A stretch of 64,000 nt of DNA from Ichthyophis bannanicus (Eukaryota > Chordata > Amphibia > Gymnophiona > Ichthyophiidae), in contig CM066047.1 in assembly GCA_033557465.1 (NCBI GenBank), forward strand, positions 806,001 through 870,000, in the 5' to 3' direction. Shown piece after piece: positions 33,556-44,519 of this stretch. The position numbers and the translations under genes are program-made. Position 1 is the first letter of the stretch. The number at the start of each line of letters is the position of its first letter. Under the pieces are notes generated by a model that saw only the letters and a list, made by a program, of their open reading frames with translations, ran no database searches and had not been told where the DNA came from.

Positions 33556-33653
33556 GCCATGTCACAGCTCACAGTGTGAGAGCCATGGCAGGCTCAATGG
33601 CTTATCTGCACTCTGTGTCTATTGACGACATCTGTCGAGCAGCTACTTGGGCC

Positions 33654-33931
33654 AGAGTGGAGGAATGGCCTAGTGGTTGGGGCAAGGTACTTCAGGCCGG
33701 AAGGTCGGGGGTTCAAATCCCACTAGAGGACAGCAACCTTGGGCCGGAAGGACTGGGGTTTCTAGTCCCACAGGTTCTCCTTGTGGTCTTGGCAAGCCAC
33801 TTAACCCTCCATAGCCTATGTTCCCTGTAAAATAGTTATCTCCAAGTTATAATGCCCTGTTCAATATAATTTCAGTTTGTTCAGTGTAAACCACACTGAT
33901 GCAGAATAGCGCGGTATATAAGAGAATGAAA
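33654..33931 (+). mobile_element. tRNA-derived SINE with L2-type 3' tail (copy 2)
   Basis: Box A TGGCCTAGTGG at 33666-33676 and box B GGTTCAAATCC at 33710-33720 both match the RNA polymerase III consensus. The body is followed by the L2-like tail (GTAAACCACACTGATGC, GCGCGGTATATAAGAG). It interrupts the DIRS B recombinase after the codons for AATWA. About 10 bp of target appear lost and no duplication is visible. Confidence 0.9.
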
Positions 33932-34134
33932 TACCTTCACAGCCCATTACTGCTTAGACAAGGACTCCTGCTGGGATGCCTTGTTTGGTCAGGCTGTTCT
34001 ACGACACCTGTTCCATACTTAATCAACTCCTACCCACCATTCCCGGTAGGATGCCGGAGATCCATGGGGGAAGTGGAGCCCTTTCACAGGGGCACACAAC
34101 TTCTGGAGTCTCTCCCTGGCATCTGTAGCTAGGG

Positions 34135-34522
34135 AGTCCCCAAATGTGAAGACTACATTCCTGCTTGTTCCTGGAGATAGTATAGTTACTCACCTGTAAC
34201 AGGTGATCTCCGGGAACAGCAGGAATTTAGTCTGCACAACCCACCCACCTCCCCTAGGAGTTGTATCTCTTTTCTTTTCTTTCCCTCTCTCTCTCTTTGT
34301 CTCAGCTTTAAAACTCAACTGGAGAGAGGCAGTTGGGAAAGGTGGGAAGGCAGCACATAGGCGCTGTGGGATGCTCCCAAAAGCTTTCTAATTGGACGCT
34401 GGGAAGCGTTCCCGCGCAGGCTCCGTCGGTACCGACGATACCCATATGTGAAGACTAAATTCCTGCTGTTCCCGGAGATCACCTGTTACAGGTGAGTAAC
34501 TATGCTTTTTTGTGGTTGCATC
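34135..34522 (+). repeat. DIRS ICR and right ITR at the B/C junction
   Basis: 34135-34250 is the ICR. It holds the reverse complement of the left-end sequence (CATATGTGAAGAC-like, CTTGTTCCTGGAGAT), then CACCTGTAACAGGTG, then the complement of the right end. 34310-34522 is the right ITR, with GGGATGCTCCCAAAAGCTTT, the GTACCGACG motif and CCCATATGTGAAGACTAA. It ends at CACCTGTTACAGGTGAGTAA plus a T run. The sequence then passes straight into the 5' leader of copy C, with no left ITR. Confidence 0.8.
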
Positions 34523-34683
34523 TGCCTTCCCCGTCGATGCCTATATCGGTACCACCGTTGTCGTTTTTCTTTTCTTTTTCTTCTTTAAAAAAAACAACAA
34601 AAAAACGGGTCCTTGTTTTCAGGGTCTGTCCCCTCTTGGTGCTTAGGCGCCATTTTGGGCACTAGGCCCTATTTTCTTCCAAA

Positions 34684-36547
34684 ATGGAGAAACCATCTAG
34701 TGGTTTCAAAAAATGTTCAAAATGTAGCAGTACCATTTCTGCTACAGACACCCATGATTGGTGTCTTAAATGTTTAGGTCCTGATCATTTGCTATCGGAG
34801 TGTCTCCTTTGTAGAAAGATGACTAAGAGAGGCCTGCAGAACAGAGCTGCAAAACTCGGTACCCTCTTTGCCTCGGATGCAATGTCCATTGCATCGACGC
34901 CGTCCAGGGCTTCATCTTCCTCCCATGGATCTCAGGTAACCAAATCCAGGTCTTCCAAGACCGGCCAGTCCTCAAAGGGTAGATCTCCTTCTAAACATCG
35001 AGATGCTGCTAGTGTTGCCCTGGAGGAAAACACACTGGCCAAACAGCCCCGGTGGGAGATCCTTGCCTCCAAAGCATTAACGGGGTTCCGGGATGTTCCC
35101 GAGGCTTCCACCTCCGGAGAGCTCTTGGTGCCATGTTCCGGGGTCGTGGCCTGCTCTGCCGGTACCGACACCCAGACATCGGCATATTCCATGGATTAAC
35201 GTATCCTGGCCATTGAGGGCAGTCTTGCAGCCTTATTAGCAGCCTCGGTATCGCTAAAGCCACTACAATCGGTTCTGCAGTCATCCGTACCGATACCGGT
35301 ACCGAATGTATCTGCATTGACCGGTGCGCCTTTCTCCATGCTTCCTGCCATGCAGGCCCTAGAATCGGTCTCCAGTATCAAGGATCCGGTATCGAGGCAT
35401 TCCAATGCTGACTTCGATCGGTGCAGGCGATGAGCATTATATGAGAGCATTCGGCCCGTAGATACTTCGAGTCCTCCGATTCTGATGATTCTGAGGACTC
35501 TGTTGGTACCGGAGTGGTTCTTCCGGAGGATCCCTCTCCTTCACCACAGCATCAAATGTCCCCTCCGGAGGACATGTCTTTTCAGAACTTCATACGTGAT
35601 ATAGCCTGGGGACTCTCGATTACCGTGACCCCTGAGAAGGAACAGAGACTGAAGAATTAAAAATTCTTCAGTATCCGGCAGCTCCTAAGGAGGCTGCTAC
35701 CCTTCCTATACACTGAATTTTGCATGACCTCATGCTTAAGATGTGGGAAACACCTTTAACGGTGTGTCCACATTCTCGGAGACTCGATATAATATACCGA
35801 GTTTGGCAATGTTCCGGTTTCCAAAAAAACCCAAAAACCACACCATTCCATGGTAGTGGAATCAGCATGCGTAGAATCAAGAGTGCTAAGACACATTCTT
35901 CCAACCCTCCAGGCCATGAAACGAGGACGCTCGATGCCTTTGGGCATCGATGCTTTCAGTCCTCTATGCTATCGGCCAGAATAAGTTCTTACATACTTTA
36001 CATGGTTATGTTTCTTCGAGAGGTTGCAAAGGATTTGGAACTCATGGCTCCTCTCCTTTCCGATGACAAGAGGGCTGATTTCCTCACTTTGGTCGAACAT
36101 ACCCAAAATGTTTCTAACTTCATGAATCGGGCAACCTTTGATTGTTTTGAATACATTAGTAGAACCTCTGTTATCTCCATCGGTGCACGTCAGATTGCTT
36201 GGTTACAAGCATCTGATTTGGAACAGTGAGTGCAGGACAAGCTAGGGAATATTCCTTGCATAGGAGAAAACCTCTTTGGCAAGGATTGGCAGGACAAAGC
36301 TTCTCAGCTTGAGTCCAAAAACACTACCTTGAATAGTCTATCAAGGGCCACTACCAACCCAGCTAAGAAAAAGACAGCAGAGAAACCCTTTTTCAACAAG
36401 AAAAAAAAATTCTATCCATCTTACACCCAAACTGTCCATTGCCCAGTCCATGCTCCCCAAAAGGGGCAGCAGCAACCCAAACAGAGAAAGGCACAAGTCC
36501 CCAGAGCTCAACCAGCTCAGCAGACACAGCCTCCTCAAGGTCTTTGA
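34684..36547 (+). pseudogene. DIRS C gag, several stops
   Basis: ATG at 34684 starts a protein beginning MEKPSSGFKKCSKC. It has Cys-x2-Cys pairs (CSKC, CLKC, CLLC), then a Ser/Lys-rich stretch and the VPEASTSGELLVPCSG block. A stop at 35197-35199 breaks it, and frames shift between 35200 and 35720. The C-terminal helical domain (HRCFQSSMLSARISSYILY, SRTSVISIGARQIAWLQAS) ends at a TGA at 36227-36229, where Trp is expected. The final basic tail continues from 36230 to the stop at 36545-36547. Confidence 0.8.
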
Positions 36548-37692
36548 CTCCTTCCAAGGGAACCTAGTCATCTTACCTCTAAAGGGTCCAGAGCCTCTAA
36601 ACATTCTAGGCAGACTGTCATTTTGCCAACAGGTGGCAACAGATAACATCAGAAGAATGGACACTCTCCATTGCGACAGAGGGGTACAAACTCCACTTCC
36701 ACAGTATGCCCCCTCCCTCCACTCCAAGAAAGTTCAATTCTCGCCCCCCCCCCACCACTCGCTTGTGTCAAGAGGTCACCTCACTACTTGTTCAGGGGGC
36801 AATAGAGGAGGTGCCTGTTTCTCAACGGCATGGGTTTTTACTCCCCCTACTTCCTCATACTGAAGAAAACAGGGGGTACAGGCCTATCCTGGACCTCAGG
36901 GAGTTAAGTATCTGTTCGGAGAGAAATTCAAGATGATCTCTCTCGGGAAAACGTCTCCCTTACATTCAGAATCAGGATTGGCTATGTTCTCTAGATCTAA
37001 AGGACGCATATACACATATCCTTATTCACGCAGATCACAGAAGGTTTCTTCGATTCCTCTTTCAGGGAAGACATTACCAGTACAAGGTTCTACCCTTTGG
37101 ACTGGCTTCTGTCCCACTAGTCTTCACAAAATGCATGGCAGTAGTAGCAGCATTTCTGAGAACTCTAGGGATATTCATCTTCCCCTACTTAGATGACTAG
37201 CTCATCCGAGCATCGACAGCTCCAGAGGCCAGCTCCACTCTGTACAATGCAAATCCTGCAATGCTTGGGACTGGTCATAAACCCTCCCAAAATTCCATCT
37301 CACCCCTTCTCAGTCTCTAGAATTCATAGGGGCTCTTCTAGACACACGGCAGTCGAGGACTTTCCTGTCACAACTCCGCTGTGCTCGAATACTCCAGCTG
37401 GCTTCTCAAGCAGCTAGGAAAACTGTCTTCACTGCTTGAGAAATGCTTCAGCTGTTGGGGCATATGGCATCCACTGTTCATGTGGTCCCCTATGCTTGCC
37501 TACACATGCGAACAGCCAGGTGGACCCTGGCCTCTCAGTGGACACAGGCGTCGGGTCGCCTGGGGGACAAAATCAGAAAGTCTGCACGCCTCATTTCGTC
37601 CCTACAGTGGTGGCAATCGCTGGAAAACCTTCTCATAGGGTCTCCTTTCCAGCAACCGCTACACCAAGCCACCTTGACGACTGATGCGTCCA
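36548..37692 (+). pseudogene. DIRS C reverse transcriptase, catalytic Trp replaced by stop
   Basis: RT-like blocks occur in changing frames: RPILDLREL near 36880, then RSKGRIYT, then LPFGLAS-like text near 37093. The catalytic PYLDD box at 37183-37197 is followed by TAG where the other copies have Trp. The thumb (LLGHMASTVHVVPYACLHM) is at 37450-37510. The RNase H start (LTTDAS) is at 37674-37691, where CR1 d interrupts. Confidence 0.8.
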
Positions 37693-38070
37693 GGTCTGGG
37701 AGCTCTTAAAAGGGTTTTTGTATATTTTTAAAGCAAAGTTACTTTCTTTTTGGTGCTTTAGTAGAAATTTCCTTGAACAGAGTAGGTTGTTGAACTCAAG
37801 TAACCTTCTCAGCTTTTGGGAAATGCTGACAACTAATCAGGAGTTAGTTGCCTCCCTACCCACCCCGACTCCCACCCACCCTTAGTGAGCAGTCTTGCTT
37901 TATAGGGCACCTACCCATTTAACAAAGCACAGAGTATTGGACCAGCACATTTTGAATATAATTAAAGAGATTTAACTGCTTTTTCTCTGAAAGGACAGCT
38001 GGGAAACCGGCTGGTACTTGGTAGATCTCTCTCTTTTGCTTTAACAGATACCTAAGCTCCATGAACAGAA

Positions 38071-39013
38071 CAATGGCTGGGAAAAATGGTATCGCTAAAG
38101 CTGTTGCCCCATTACAGCTTCTGCCTCTGTCCTGACACAGGTCCTAATGCCAATTAAAGGACCGGTTACATGTGCAGGGTGCCTGCATGCTGAAGTTCTG
38201 AGGAAACACGTGGAGGAACTCGGAGAGGAGGTGGCGAGGCTGAGGAGCATTCAAGACAGTGAGAAAGTACATTGATGAGATGCTTTTTGCAGCAACCAAG
38301 CTCTCCAGCAGAGGAGAAGATGGGTGCCAACAGAATGTCGATGGTTGGACACAAGTCACCAGGGTCTGCAAAATCACCAATCCAACTTCTCCAGCCCTTG
38401 AATTGAAGAACCATTATGTAGTCCTGGAAGTGGAGGAGGTGAAAGCATCCCTGGAAAGGGAAGAACCGGAGCTCAAGTACCTCAAAGTTGCAGAATCAGT
38501 GACCACAAGGAAACGAAGGGTAGTGGTGTTTGGAGACTCTTCTGAAGGGTACTGAGGTGTCCATCTGCCGACCAGACTTTGTTCAGAGAGGTATGCTGTC
38601 TGCCTTGTGCCAAAATCCAAGATGTTTCGGAGAGTTTGCTGAGACTCATCAAGCCCACTGACCATTACCCAGTGTTGCTAATCCATGTTGGAGCAAATGA
38701 TACTGCCAGGTATCCCTTGGAACGTATCAAATGTGGCTTCATGGTTCTGGGACAGAGGGTGAAGCAGTTAGGTGCACAGGTGGTGTTCTCTTCAATCCTC
38801 CCTGTTGAGGGTAAAGGCCAAGGCAGAGAGGCTCGCATCCTGGAGATGAATGCATGGCTGCATGGATGGTGTCATCGAGAGCGTTTTGGTTTCCTAGACC
38901 ATGGGATGCTGTTCCAAGGGTTGCAGAGCAAAGATGGCATCCATCTGTCCAAAAAAGGTCAATGCGTCTTCGGTAGTAGACTGGCTAATCTACTGAAGAG
39001 GGCTTTAAACTAG
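38071..39013 (+). pseudogene. CR1 d ORF1, frameshifted
   Basis: The start codon at 38071 encodes an MAGKN motif like copy c. The frame is lost almost at once and recovered at 38259-38555 (KLSSRGEDGCQQNVDGWTQ). The SGNH-like domain follows at 38579-39013, with HVGANDTARYP (Gly-Ala instead of Gly-Thr) and DGIHLSKKGQ. Same organisation as copy c. Confidence 0.75.
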
Positions 39014-39089
39014 ATTAGTTGGGGATGGGTGAAGAAAGCCACCAGGTAGGTGAAAGCCACTAGGTAGGTGATACATTAAATACCTATAA

Positions 39090-41703
39090 ATGGGTAACAG
39101 GGGTAACATATGGAAAGCAGTGTGTATAAATGCCTGTAGCATGGGAAATAAGATCCCTGATGTTGAAGCTTTGGTGGGAGTGGCTGACTTGGATTTAATG
39201 GTAGTTACAGAATCACGGTTCACAGAAAACCATGATTGGGATGTAACTATACCTGGTTATACTTTATTCAGAAAGGGCAGGGTAGGAAGAAGGGGAGGAG
39301 GAACGGCACTATATGTAAAAACTACTATTAAAGCTTTGGAATTACAGAGCTTAAAAGGGAGAGAGGAGGCATTGTGGGTTAAACTAGAAAGAGGGAAAGA
39401 GAAATCTATTTGCATTGGTGTGATATGCAGACCTCCCTCACAAGAGGAAGAGGTGGACGGAGAGTTAATTGAAGACATACGCAGCATTGCTAAGAAAGGG
39501 AAATTCTACTGATAGGAGATTTCAATATGCCAGATGTTGATTGGCACATTCCTGCTGCAGTATCATCTAGAAGTAAGGAGATCCTGGATTCTCTACAGGG
39601 AGAACTATTCAGGCAATTGGTAACAGACCCCACACGTGAAGGGGGCCATACTGGACTTGGTGCTTACCAGTTGTGAAAGTGTTTCTGATGTAGTAGGAGA
39701 TCATTTTGCATCCATTGATCACCAGATGGTGTGTTTCAGTATTAAGACTATGGCTGTTAGAATCCATTCAAAAGTGAGGATCTTAGACTTTAGGAAGACT
39801 AACTTTGCCAAGATGGGCCAATACCTCAGGGAGTCGTTAGTGGAATGGGAACAGTTGGGGGATGTAGAAAAACAGTGGGCAAAACTGAAAGGGGATATTT
39901 TAAGGGCAAGCAACCTTTTTGTTAAAATGGTAAATAAAGGTAAAAGGAAAAGGAGACCACTATGGCTTTCGAAAGAAATAGCTGAAAAAGTGAAGAAAAA
40001 GAGGGAGGCCTTCGTGAAATACAAGAGATCACAGAGAGCGGAAGACAGGCATCTATATTTGGAAAAACTTAGAGAAGCTAGCAAAGTAGTCAGGAAAGCA
40101 AAGATTCAAAAGGAGGAGGAAATAGCCTATGCAATAAAATGGGGGGATAAGACATTTTTCAAATATGTTAGTGAGAAGAGGAAGGGCAAAAGTGGTATTG
40201 TCAGACTCAAGGGTGCAGGGGAGAAATATGTAGAAGTCCTTGATAAGGATAAAGCAGAATTGCTTAACAAATATTTCTGTTCTGTGTTCACAGATGAAGA
40301 ACCAGGAGCAGGACCTCAGAAAACACCCACAAACAGGAACAGAAGCGAGGGACATCTTGAACAATTTTCAGAAGACTGTGTTCGTGTGAAACTAACTCAA
40401 CTTAAAGTAGACAAAGCGATGGGACCAGATGGGATACACCCTAGAATACTAAGGGAACTTGGGGACGTTCTAGCAGCTCCACTGACTGACCTTTTCAATG
40501 CCTCAATGGAGTCGGGAGTGGTGCCAGAGGACTGGAGAGAGGCTCATGTGGTGCCTTTACACAAAAGCGGAAGTAAGGATGTGGTTGAAAACTACAGGCC
40601 GGTTCGTTTAACTTCAGTGGTGAATAAATATTGGAAATGCTGTTGAAAGAGAAAATAGTGAGGTTTCTGGAGTCCAGCGGATTACAGGATCCGAGGTAGC
40701 ATGGATTCACCAGAGGCAGGTCTTGTCAGACAAATCTGATTGATTTCTTTGACTGGGTGACCAGGGAGTTGGACCGAGGGAGAGCTCTAGATGTGGTGTA
40801 TTTAGATTTCAGTAAAGCCTTTGACACTGTTCCTCACAGGCGACTTATAAACAAACTTAGCACTCTAGGGATGGACCCTAAAGTTACTGCTTGGGTTAGA
40901 AATTGGTTCGGTGGGAGGCAACGAAGAGTACAGGTAAATGGAGCGCATTCTGAGGAGAAGGATGTTACCAGAGGTGTGCCACAGGGGTCTGTCCTTGGTC
41001 CGATTCTTTTTAACATCTTTGTTAGTGATATAGCGGAAGGGCTGTCGGGTAAGGTTTGCCTCTTTGCGGATGATACCAAAATCTGCAAAAGAGTAGACAT
41101 CTAGGAAGGTGTAGATAACATGAGGAGGGATCTAGATAAGCTTGAAGAATGGTCTAGAATTTGGCAGCTGGGATTTAATGTTAAAAAAAATGTAAGGTCA
41201 TGCATTTGGGCTGCAGCAATCCAATGAAGCAATATAGTATAGAGGGTTAAGTACTTTTGTCCACTAAAGAGGTTGTGTCTGATCTTAAAGTAGCTAAACA
41301 GGTAGAAAAGGCGACGGCAAAAGCTAGAAGGATGCTTGGGTGCATATGGAGAGGAATGGCTAGCAGAAAAAAGGAGGTGATAGTGCCTCTGTCTAAGTCT
41401 TTGGTGCGACCTCATTTGGAGTATACTGTGCAATTCTGGAGACTGCACCTTCAAAAGGATGTGAACAGGATGGAGTCGGTGCAGAGGGTCGCTACTAAAA
41501 TGATTAGTGGTCTTCATTATAAAGCATATGAGGACAGACTTAAGGATCTCAATATGTACACCTTAGAGGAAAGGCGGGATAGAGGTGATATGATTGAGAT
41601 GTTTAAATACCTCCGTGGCACAAATGTTCAGGGAGAAAGCCTCTTTCATTTGAAAGCAAGTTCTGCTATGAGGGGGCATGGGATGAGGGTGAAAGGGGGA
41701 TAG
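39090..41703 (+). pseudogene. CR1 d ORF2, multiple frameshifts
   Basis: The endonuclease starts at 39090 (MGNRGNIWKAVCINA) in one frame to about 39505. A 1-bp loss there is compensated by an extra G near 39643. The frame then runs to about 40630 (GPDGIHPRILREL, NYRPVRLTSVV) and shifts. RT resumes at 40757-41104 (DFSKAFDTVPH, GVPQGSVLGPILF, LFADDTK), with a stop at 41102-41104. The C-terminus follows in another frame to about 41703. Catalytic motifs remain readable. One Ser in the NYRPVSL block is changed to Arg. Confidence 0.8.
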
Positions 41704-41934
41704 ATTCAGGAGTAATTTGCGGAAATATTTCTTTATGGAAAGAGTGGTGGATCTGTGGAATAGTCTCCCAGTGGAGGTGGTAGAAATGAGGACAGTAATT
41801 GAATTCAAAAAAGCATGGGACAAACACAGAGGATCTCTAAAGGTAAAAAGGGGAATGTTGTAGTTAATATGGAATGACAGACTAGATAGGCTATGTGGTC
41901 TTTTTCTGTTGTCATATTTCTATGTTTGTAAGTC

Positions 41935-42545
41935 AGGATGGGGGGCTCATATGGACAATCTCTCCACTCAAGGTCTCTGGACCCGAACAGAAGGCTTGTC
42001 TTCACATAAATCTACTGGAACTCAGAGCTATCTTTTATGCTTTCGGAGTATTTCAGGACCACCTCAACTACAAGACAGTTCTTGTCCAGATGGACAATCA
42101 GGTAGCTATGTTCTATGTGAACAAGCAGGATGGAACAGGCTCTCAGGCGTTGTGCAACGAAGCTCTACAACTCTGTGCCTTCGCAAAAGGTCTTCAGATG
42201 CACCTACTGGCAGTATATCTTCCAGGAACACAATCTTCTGGCAGAAAACTCAGTCGAGTTCTGCTACCACACGAGTTGTCTCTTTATCCAGAGCAGATCG
42301 CTCGAATCTTTCGGATCTGGGGAACTCCAGATATAGACCTCTTTGCAAGTCCTCAGAATGCTACACTTCCCCGATTCTGTTCCAGAATTCCGGCTCAGGA
42401 CAGTCAGGCGAGGGATACCTTCCACCTTCACTGGAGTCAGGACTTCCTGTATGCCTGCTCACCCATTCTCCTCATTCCGAAGACTCTGTTCAAGCTTCAG
42501 AGAGAAAAGGACCATATGATCCTCATAGCCCCATGCTGGCCATGA
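41935..42545 (+). pseudogene. DIRS C RNase H, second part
   Basis: Resumes after CR1 d with WGAHMDNLSTQGLW. After a shift it contains NLLELRAIFYAFGVF, QMDNQVAMFYVNKQ (Thr to Met in the usual TDN) and HLLAVYLPGTQ. The pol C-terminal part is IDLFASPQNATLPRFCSR, ending at 42545. Confidence 0.75.
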
Positions 42546-42699
42546 CAGATGTGGTGTCCGCTGCTTCTGCGTCTCTCTCAAGGCAGACCTCTGGAGTTGG
42601 GATGTGCTCCAGATCTTCTGTCCCAGCAGGACGGGACGCTTTTGCACCCGAATCCTCAGTCTTTACACCTGATGGTAAGGCCACTGAGAGCTTAGAATT

Positions 42700-44041
42700 C
42701 CAGGATATCAACTTCTCTCAACAGGTTAAGGATATCCTTTTGGCCTCTAGAAACCTTCTACAAGGCATGCTTATGCCTCTAAGTAGAGAAGGTTCTCTAT
42801 CTGGTGTTCAAAAAGGAACTTACTCTAGTAACGCCTCTACTGGAATTGAAAAAGGACTATCTCCTCCACCTCTCCTCCTCTGGACTTAAGACTAACTCAG
42901 GGTCAACCTTGGTGCCATTGCGGCTTTCCACAAGCCCTTTGGACAACCTGTCTCCTCTCAATCGCTTGTGGCGTGGTTTATGAGAGTCCTACTCTTAACT
43001 AAGCCTCCCATTAAGCCACCACCCATTGCATGGGATTTATTTATTTATTTTTATTTATTTATTTAACTGCATTTATATACCGCTTTTCACCGGGTCAAAG
43101 CGGTGTAACATATAACATGGGGGGGGGGGATAGTATTTTATAGGGTGGGGCCATCACCAGGGACAACAATTAGTGATTTTGGGTGTACACTTCTGCTGGG
43201 TCTAGGTATTAGATCGTGTAGGTAGGGTGGAAGTTCTGATCAAAGGTGCTCACGGAATAGGATTGTTTTCAGCTGTTTCTTGAATGATGTGATGTCATCG
43301 TTGTTTCTGATGTGGTTTGGTAGAGAGTTCCAGAGGGATGGGGCATAGGGATGGGATTTGAATCTTGTCCTCGGGCAGCTTATGAAACCACCCTTTGAAC
43401 CCTTAGCTACTACGTCTCTAAAGTTTCTTACCTGGAAGGTAATCTTCCTAATTGCCCTCACTTCTGCAAGGCACATCAGTGAGGTACAAGCCTTAGTGAC
43501 TGATCCTCCCTATGCAAGGTTCCACCATGATAAAGTTGTCCTTAGGACTCATCCTCACTTTATGCCGAAGGTGGTTTCGACTTTTCATTTAAACCAGTCT
43601 GTTTACCTTCCTGTCGTCTTCCCTAGGCCTCACGCGTCTAGTGCAGAAAGGAATCTTCATACTCTGGATTGTAAAAGAGCTTTAGCTTTTTACCTTCAGA
43701 GGACTAAGCAACATAGAAAGGCTTCACAGCTTTTTGTTGCATTTGATTCTAGTCACCTGGGTTCACCAGTTTACAAGAGAACTCTTTCTAAGTGAATTGC
43801 AGACTGCATATCCTTTACCTATGAGAGTAAGAGACTTTCTCTCGATGGTCATGTCACAGCTCACAACGTGAGAGCAATGGCAGCCTCTATGGCCAACCTT
43901 CGCTCAGTGCCGATTGATGACATTTGCAAAGCAGCCACTTGGTATTCAGTTCTCACCTTTGCAGCCCATTACTGCTTGGACAAGGACTCCCGTTGAGATG
44001 CCTCGTTTGGCCAAGCTGTTCTCCAGCATCTCTTTCAGTCT
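42700..44041 (+). pseudogene. DIRS C tyrosine recombinase, split
   Basis: The N-terminal domain (QQVKDILLASRN) starts near 42718 and loses frame. An L2-like insert occupies 43039-43350. The catalytic domain follows at 43358-43795 (SARHISEVQAL with His in place of one Arg, FMPKVVSTFHLNQ, LDCKRALAFYLQR), with a stop at 43793-43795 where Trp is expected. The rest (GHVTAHNVRAMA, PIDDICKAATW, FAAHYCLDKDSR) runs to the stop near 44041. Confidence 0.8.
43039..43350 (-). mobile_element. L2-like LINE 3' end with 9-bp target duplication
   Basis: Flanked by ATGGGATTT at 43030-43038 and 43351-43359. The minus strand encodes a short RT C-terminus (APSLWNSLPNHIRNNDD) and then a 3' UTR with CACCGCTTTGACCCGGTGA-like sequence and a (TAAA)n tail. 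The end differs from the intact L2, so it is a separate L2-related family. It is 5' truncated to 312 bp. Confidence 0.85.
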
Positions 44042-44164
44042 TAGAATAACTCCTACCCGCCGTCCCGGGTTTCGATGCCAGAGATCCTTGGGAGGAAACA
44101 TGACCCACCTCTGCCTGGGTTTAGCTGCTCTTTGGGGTTATCTCCCTGGCATCTCTAAGCTTGG

Positions 44165-44509
44165 AAGTCCCAATATGTGAAGACTACATTCCTGCTTGTT
44201 CCTAGAGATAGCATAGTTACTCACCTGTAACAGGTGATCTCTGGGAACAGCAGGATTGAGTCATACCTCCCCCTGGGAGTTCTTTCTATCTTTCTCTCTT
44301 TCCTTCCTTCCCTCCTTTTGTCTCAGCTACAAACCCAACTGAAGGGGGAGAGTTGGAATGCAGGAAGGCAGCAGCGCAGGCGCAGTGGGATGCTCCCAAA
44401 AGCTTTCGTATTGGACGCTGGGGAGCGTTCCCGCGAGGGCTCCATATGTGAAGACTCAATTCCAGCTTTTCCCGGAGATCACCTGTTACAGGTGAGTAAC
44501 TACGCTTTT
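44165..44509 (+). repeat. DIRS ICR and right ITR at the C/D junction
   Basis: The ICR (44165-44275) and right ITR (44350-44509) are arranged as at 34.1-34.5 kb. They include CACCTGTAACAGGTG and the final CACCTGTTACAGGTGAGTAA. Part of the ITR is deleted between TCCCGCGAGGGCTCC and ATATGTGAAG, so the GTACCGACG motif is lost. Internal gag sequence of copy D follows within about 15 bp. Confidence 0.8.
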
Positions 44510-44519
44510 TGCATTCCTT

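Larger units (their letters stand above)
28370..34030 (+). pseudogene. DIRS B tyrosine recombinase, split by L2 and SINE
   Basis: The N-terminal core-binding part (QQVKDIL, SSYAFKWKRFSVWC) starts near 28378. A 1-bp deletion near 28670 shifts the frame. The catalytic domain (ARRISELQALVADPP with the first catalytic Arg, FMPKVVSPFHLNQ, LDCKRALAFYLQR) then runs to 29188, where L2 is inserted. It resumes at 33556 with GHVTAHSVRAMA (His-x-x-Arg) and SIDDICRAATWA, is cut again by a SINE, and ends with FTAHYCLDKD and a stop near 34030. All catalytic motifs are recognisable but the gene is in three pieces. Confidence 0.85.
20536..34522 (+). mobile_element. DIRS copy B, subfamily I, 5' truncated, with nested insertions
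   Basis: A DIRS element starting inside gag at about 20536 and ending in an ICR plus right ITR at 34135-34522. Three insertions interrupt it: CR1 c (21382-25816), L2 (29189-33555) and a SINE (33654-33931). Without them the element would be about 4.8 kb. Gag, RT/RNase H and recombinase appear in the usual order. Confidence 0.85.
37693..41934 (+). mobile_element. CR1 LINE copy d, near full length
   Basis: Same subfamily as CR1 c, in plus orientation, inserted in the RNase H gene of DIRS C. The 5' UTR begins near GGGAGCTCTTAAAAGGG. The element ends with AGACTAGATAGGCTATGTGG and TTTCTATGTTTG. No certain target duplication was identified (AGGTC against AAGTC at best). Confidence 0.85.
34523..44509 (+). 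mobile_element. DIRS copy C, subfamily I, with nested CR1 and L2-like insert
   Basis: Starts with the DIRS 5' leader directly after the ITR of copy B and ends with its own ICR/ITR at 44165-44509. It contains gag, RT, RNase H and recombinase in order. It is interrupted by CR1 d (37693-41934) and an L2-like fragment (43039-43350). All genes carry stops or shifts. Confidence 0.85.

Noticed and set aside
33654..33725. A tRNA gene
   Set aside because: The A and B boxes are perfect, but the segment has no full cloverleaf or acceptor pairing and is followed by the SINE body and LINE tail. It is the head of a SINE.
34684..35199. Host zinc-finger protein with CxxC motifs
   Set aside because: The same N-terminus occurs at the start of gag in copies A and E, followed by DIRS pol, so it is the element's gag.
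41690..41934. Target duplication around CR1 d
   Set aside because: AGGTC and AAGTC at the two sides are similar but short and imperfect, so I do not claim a duplication.
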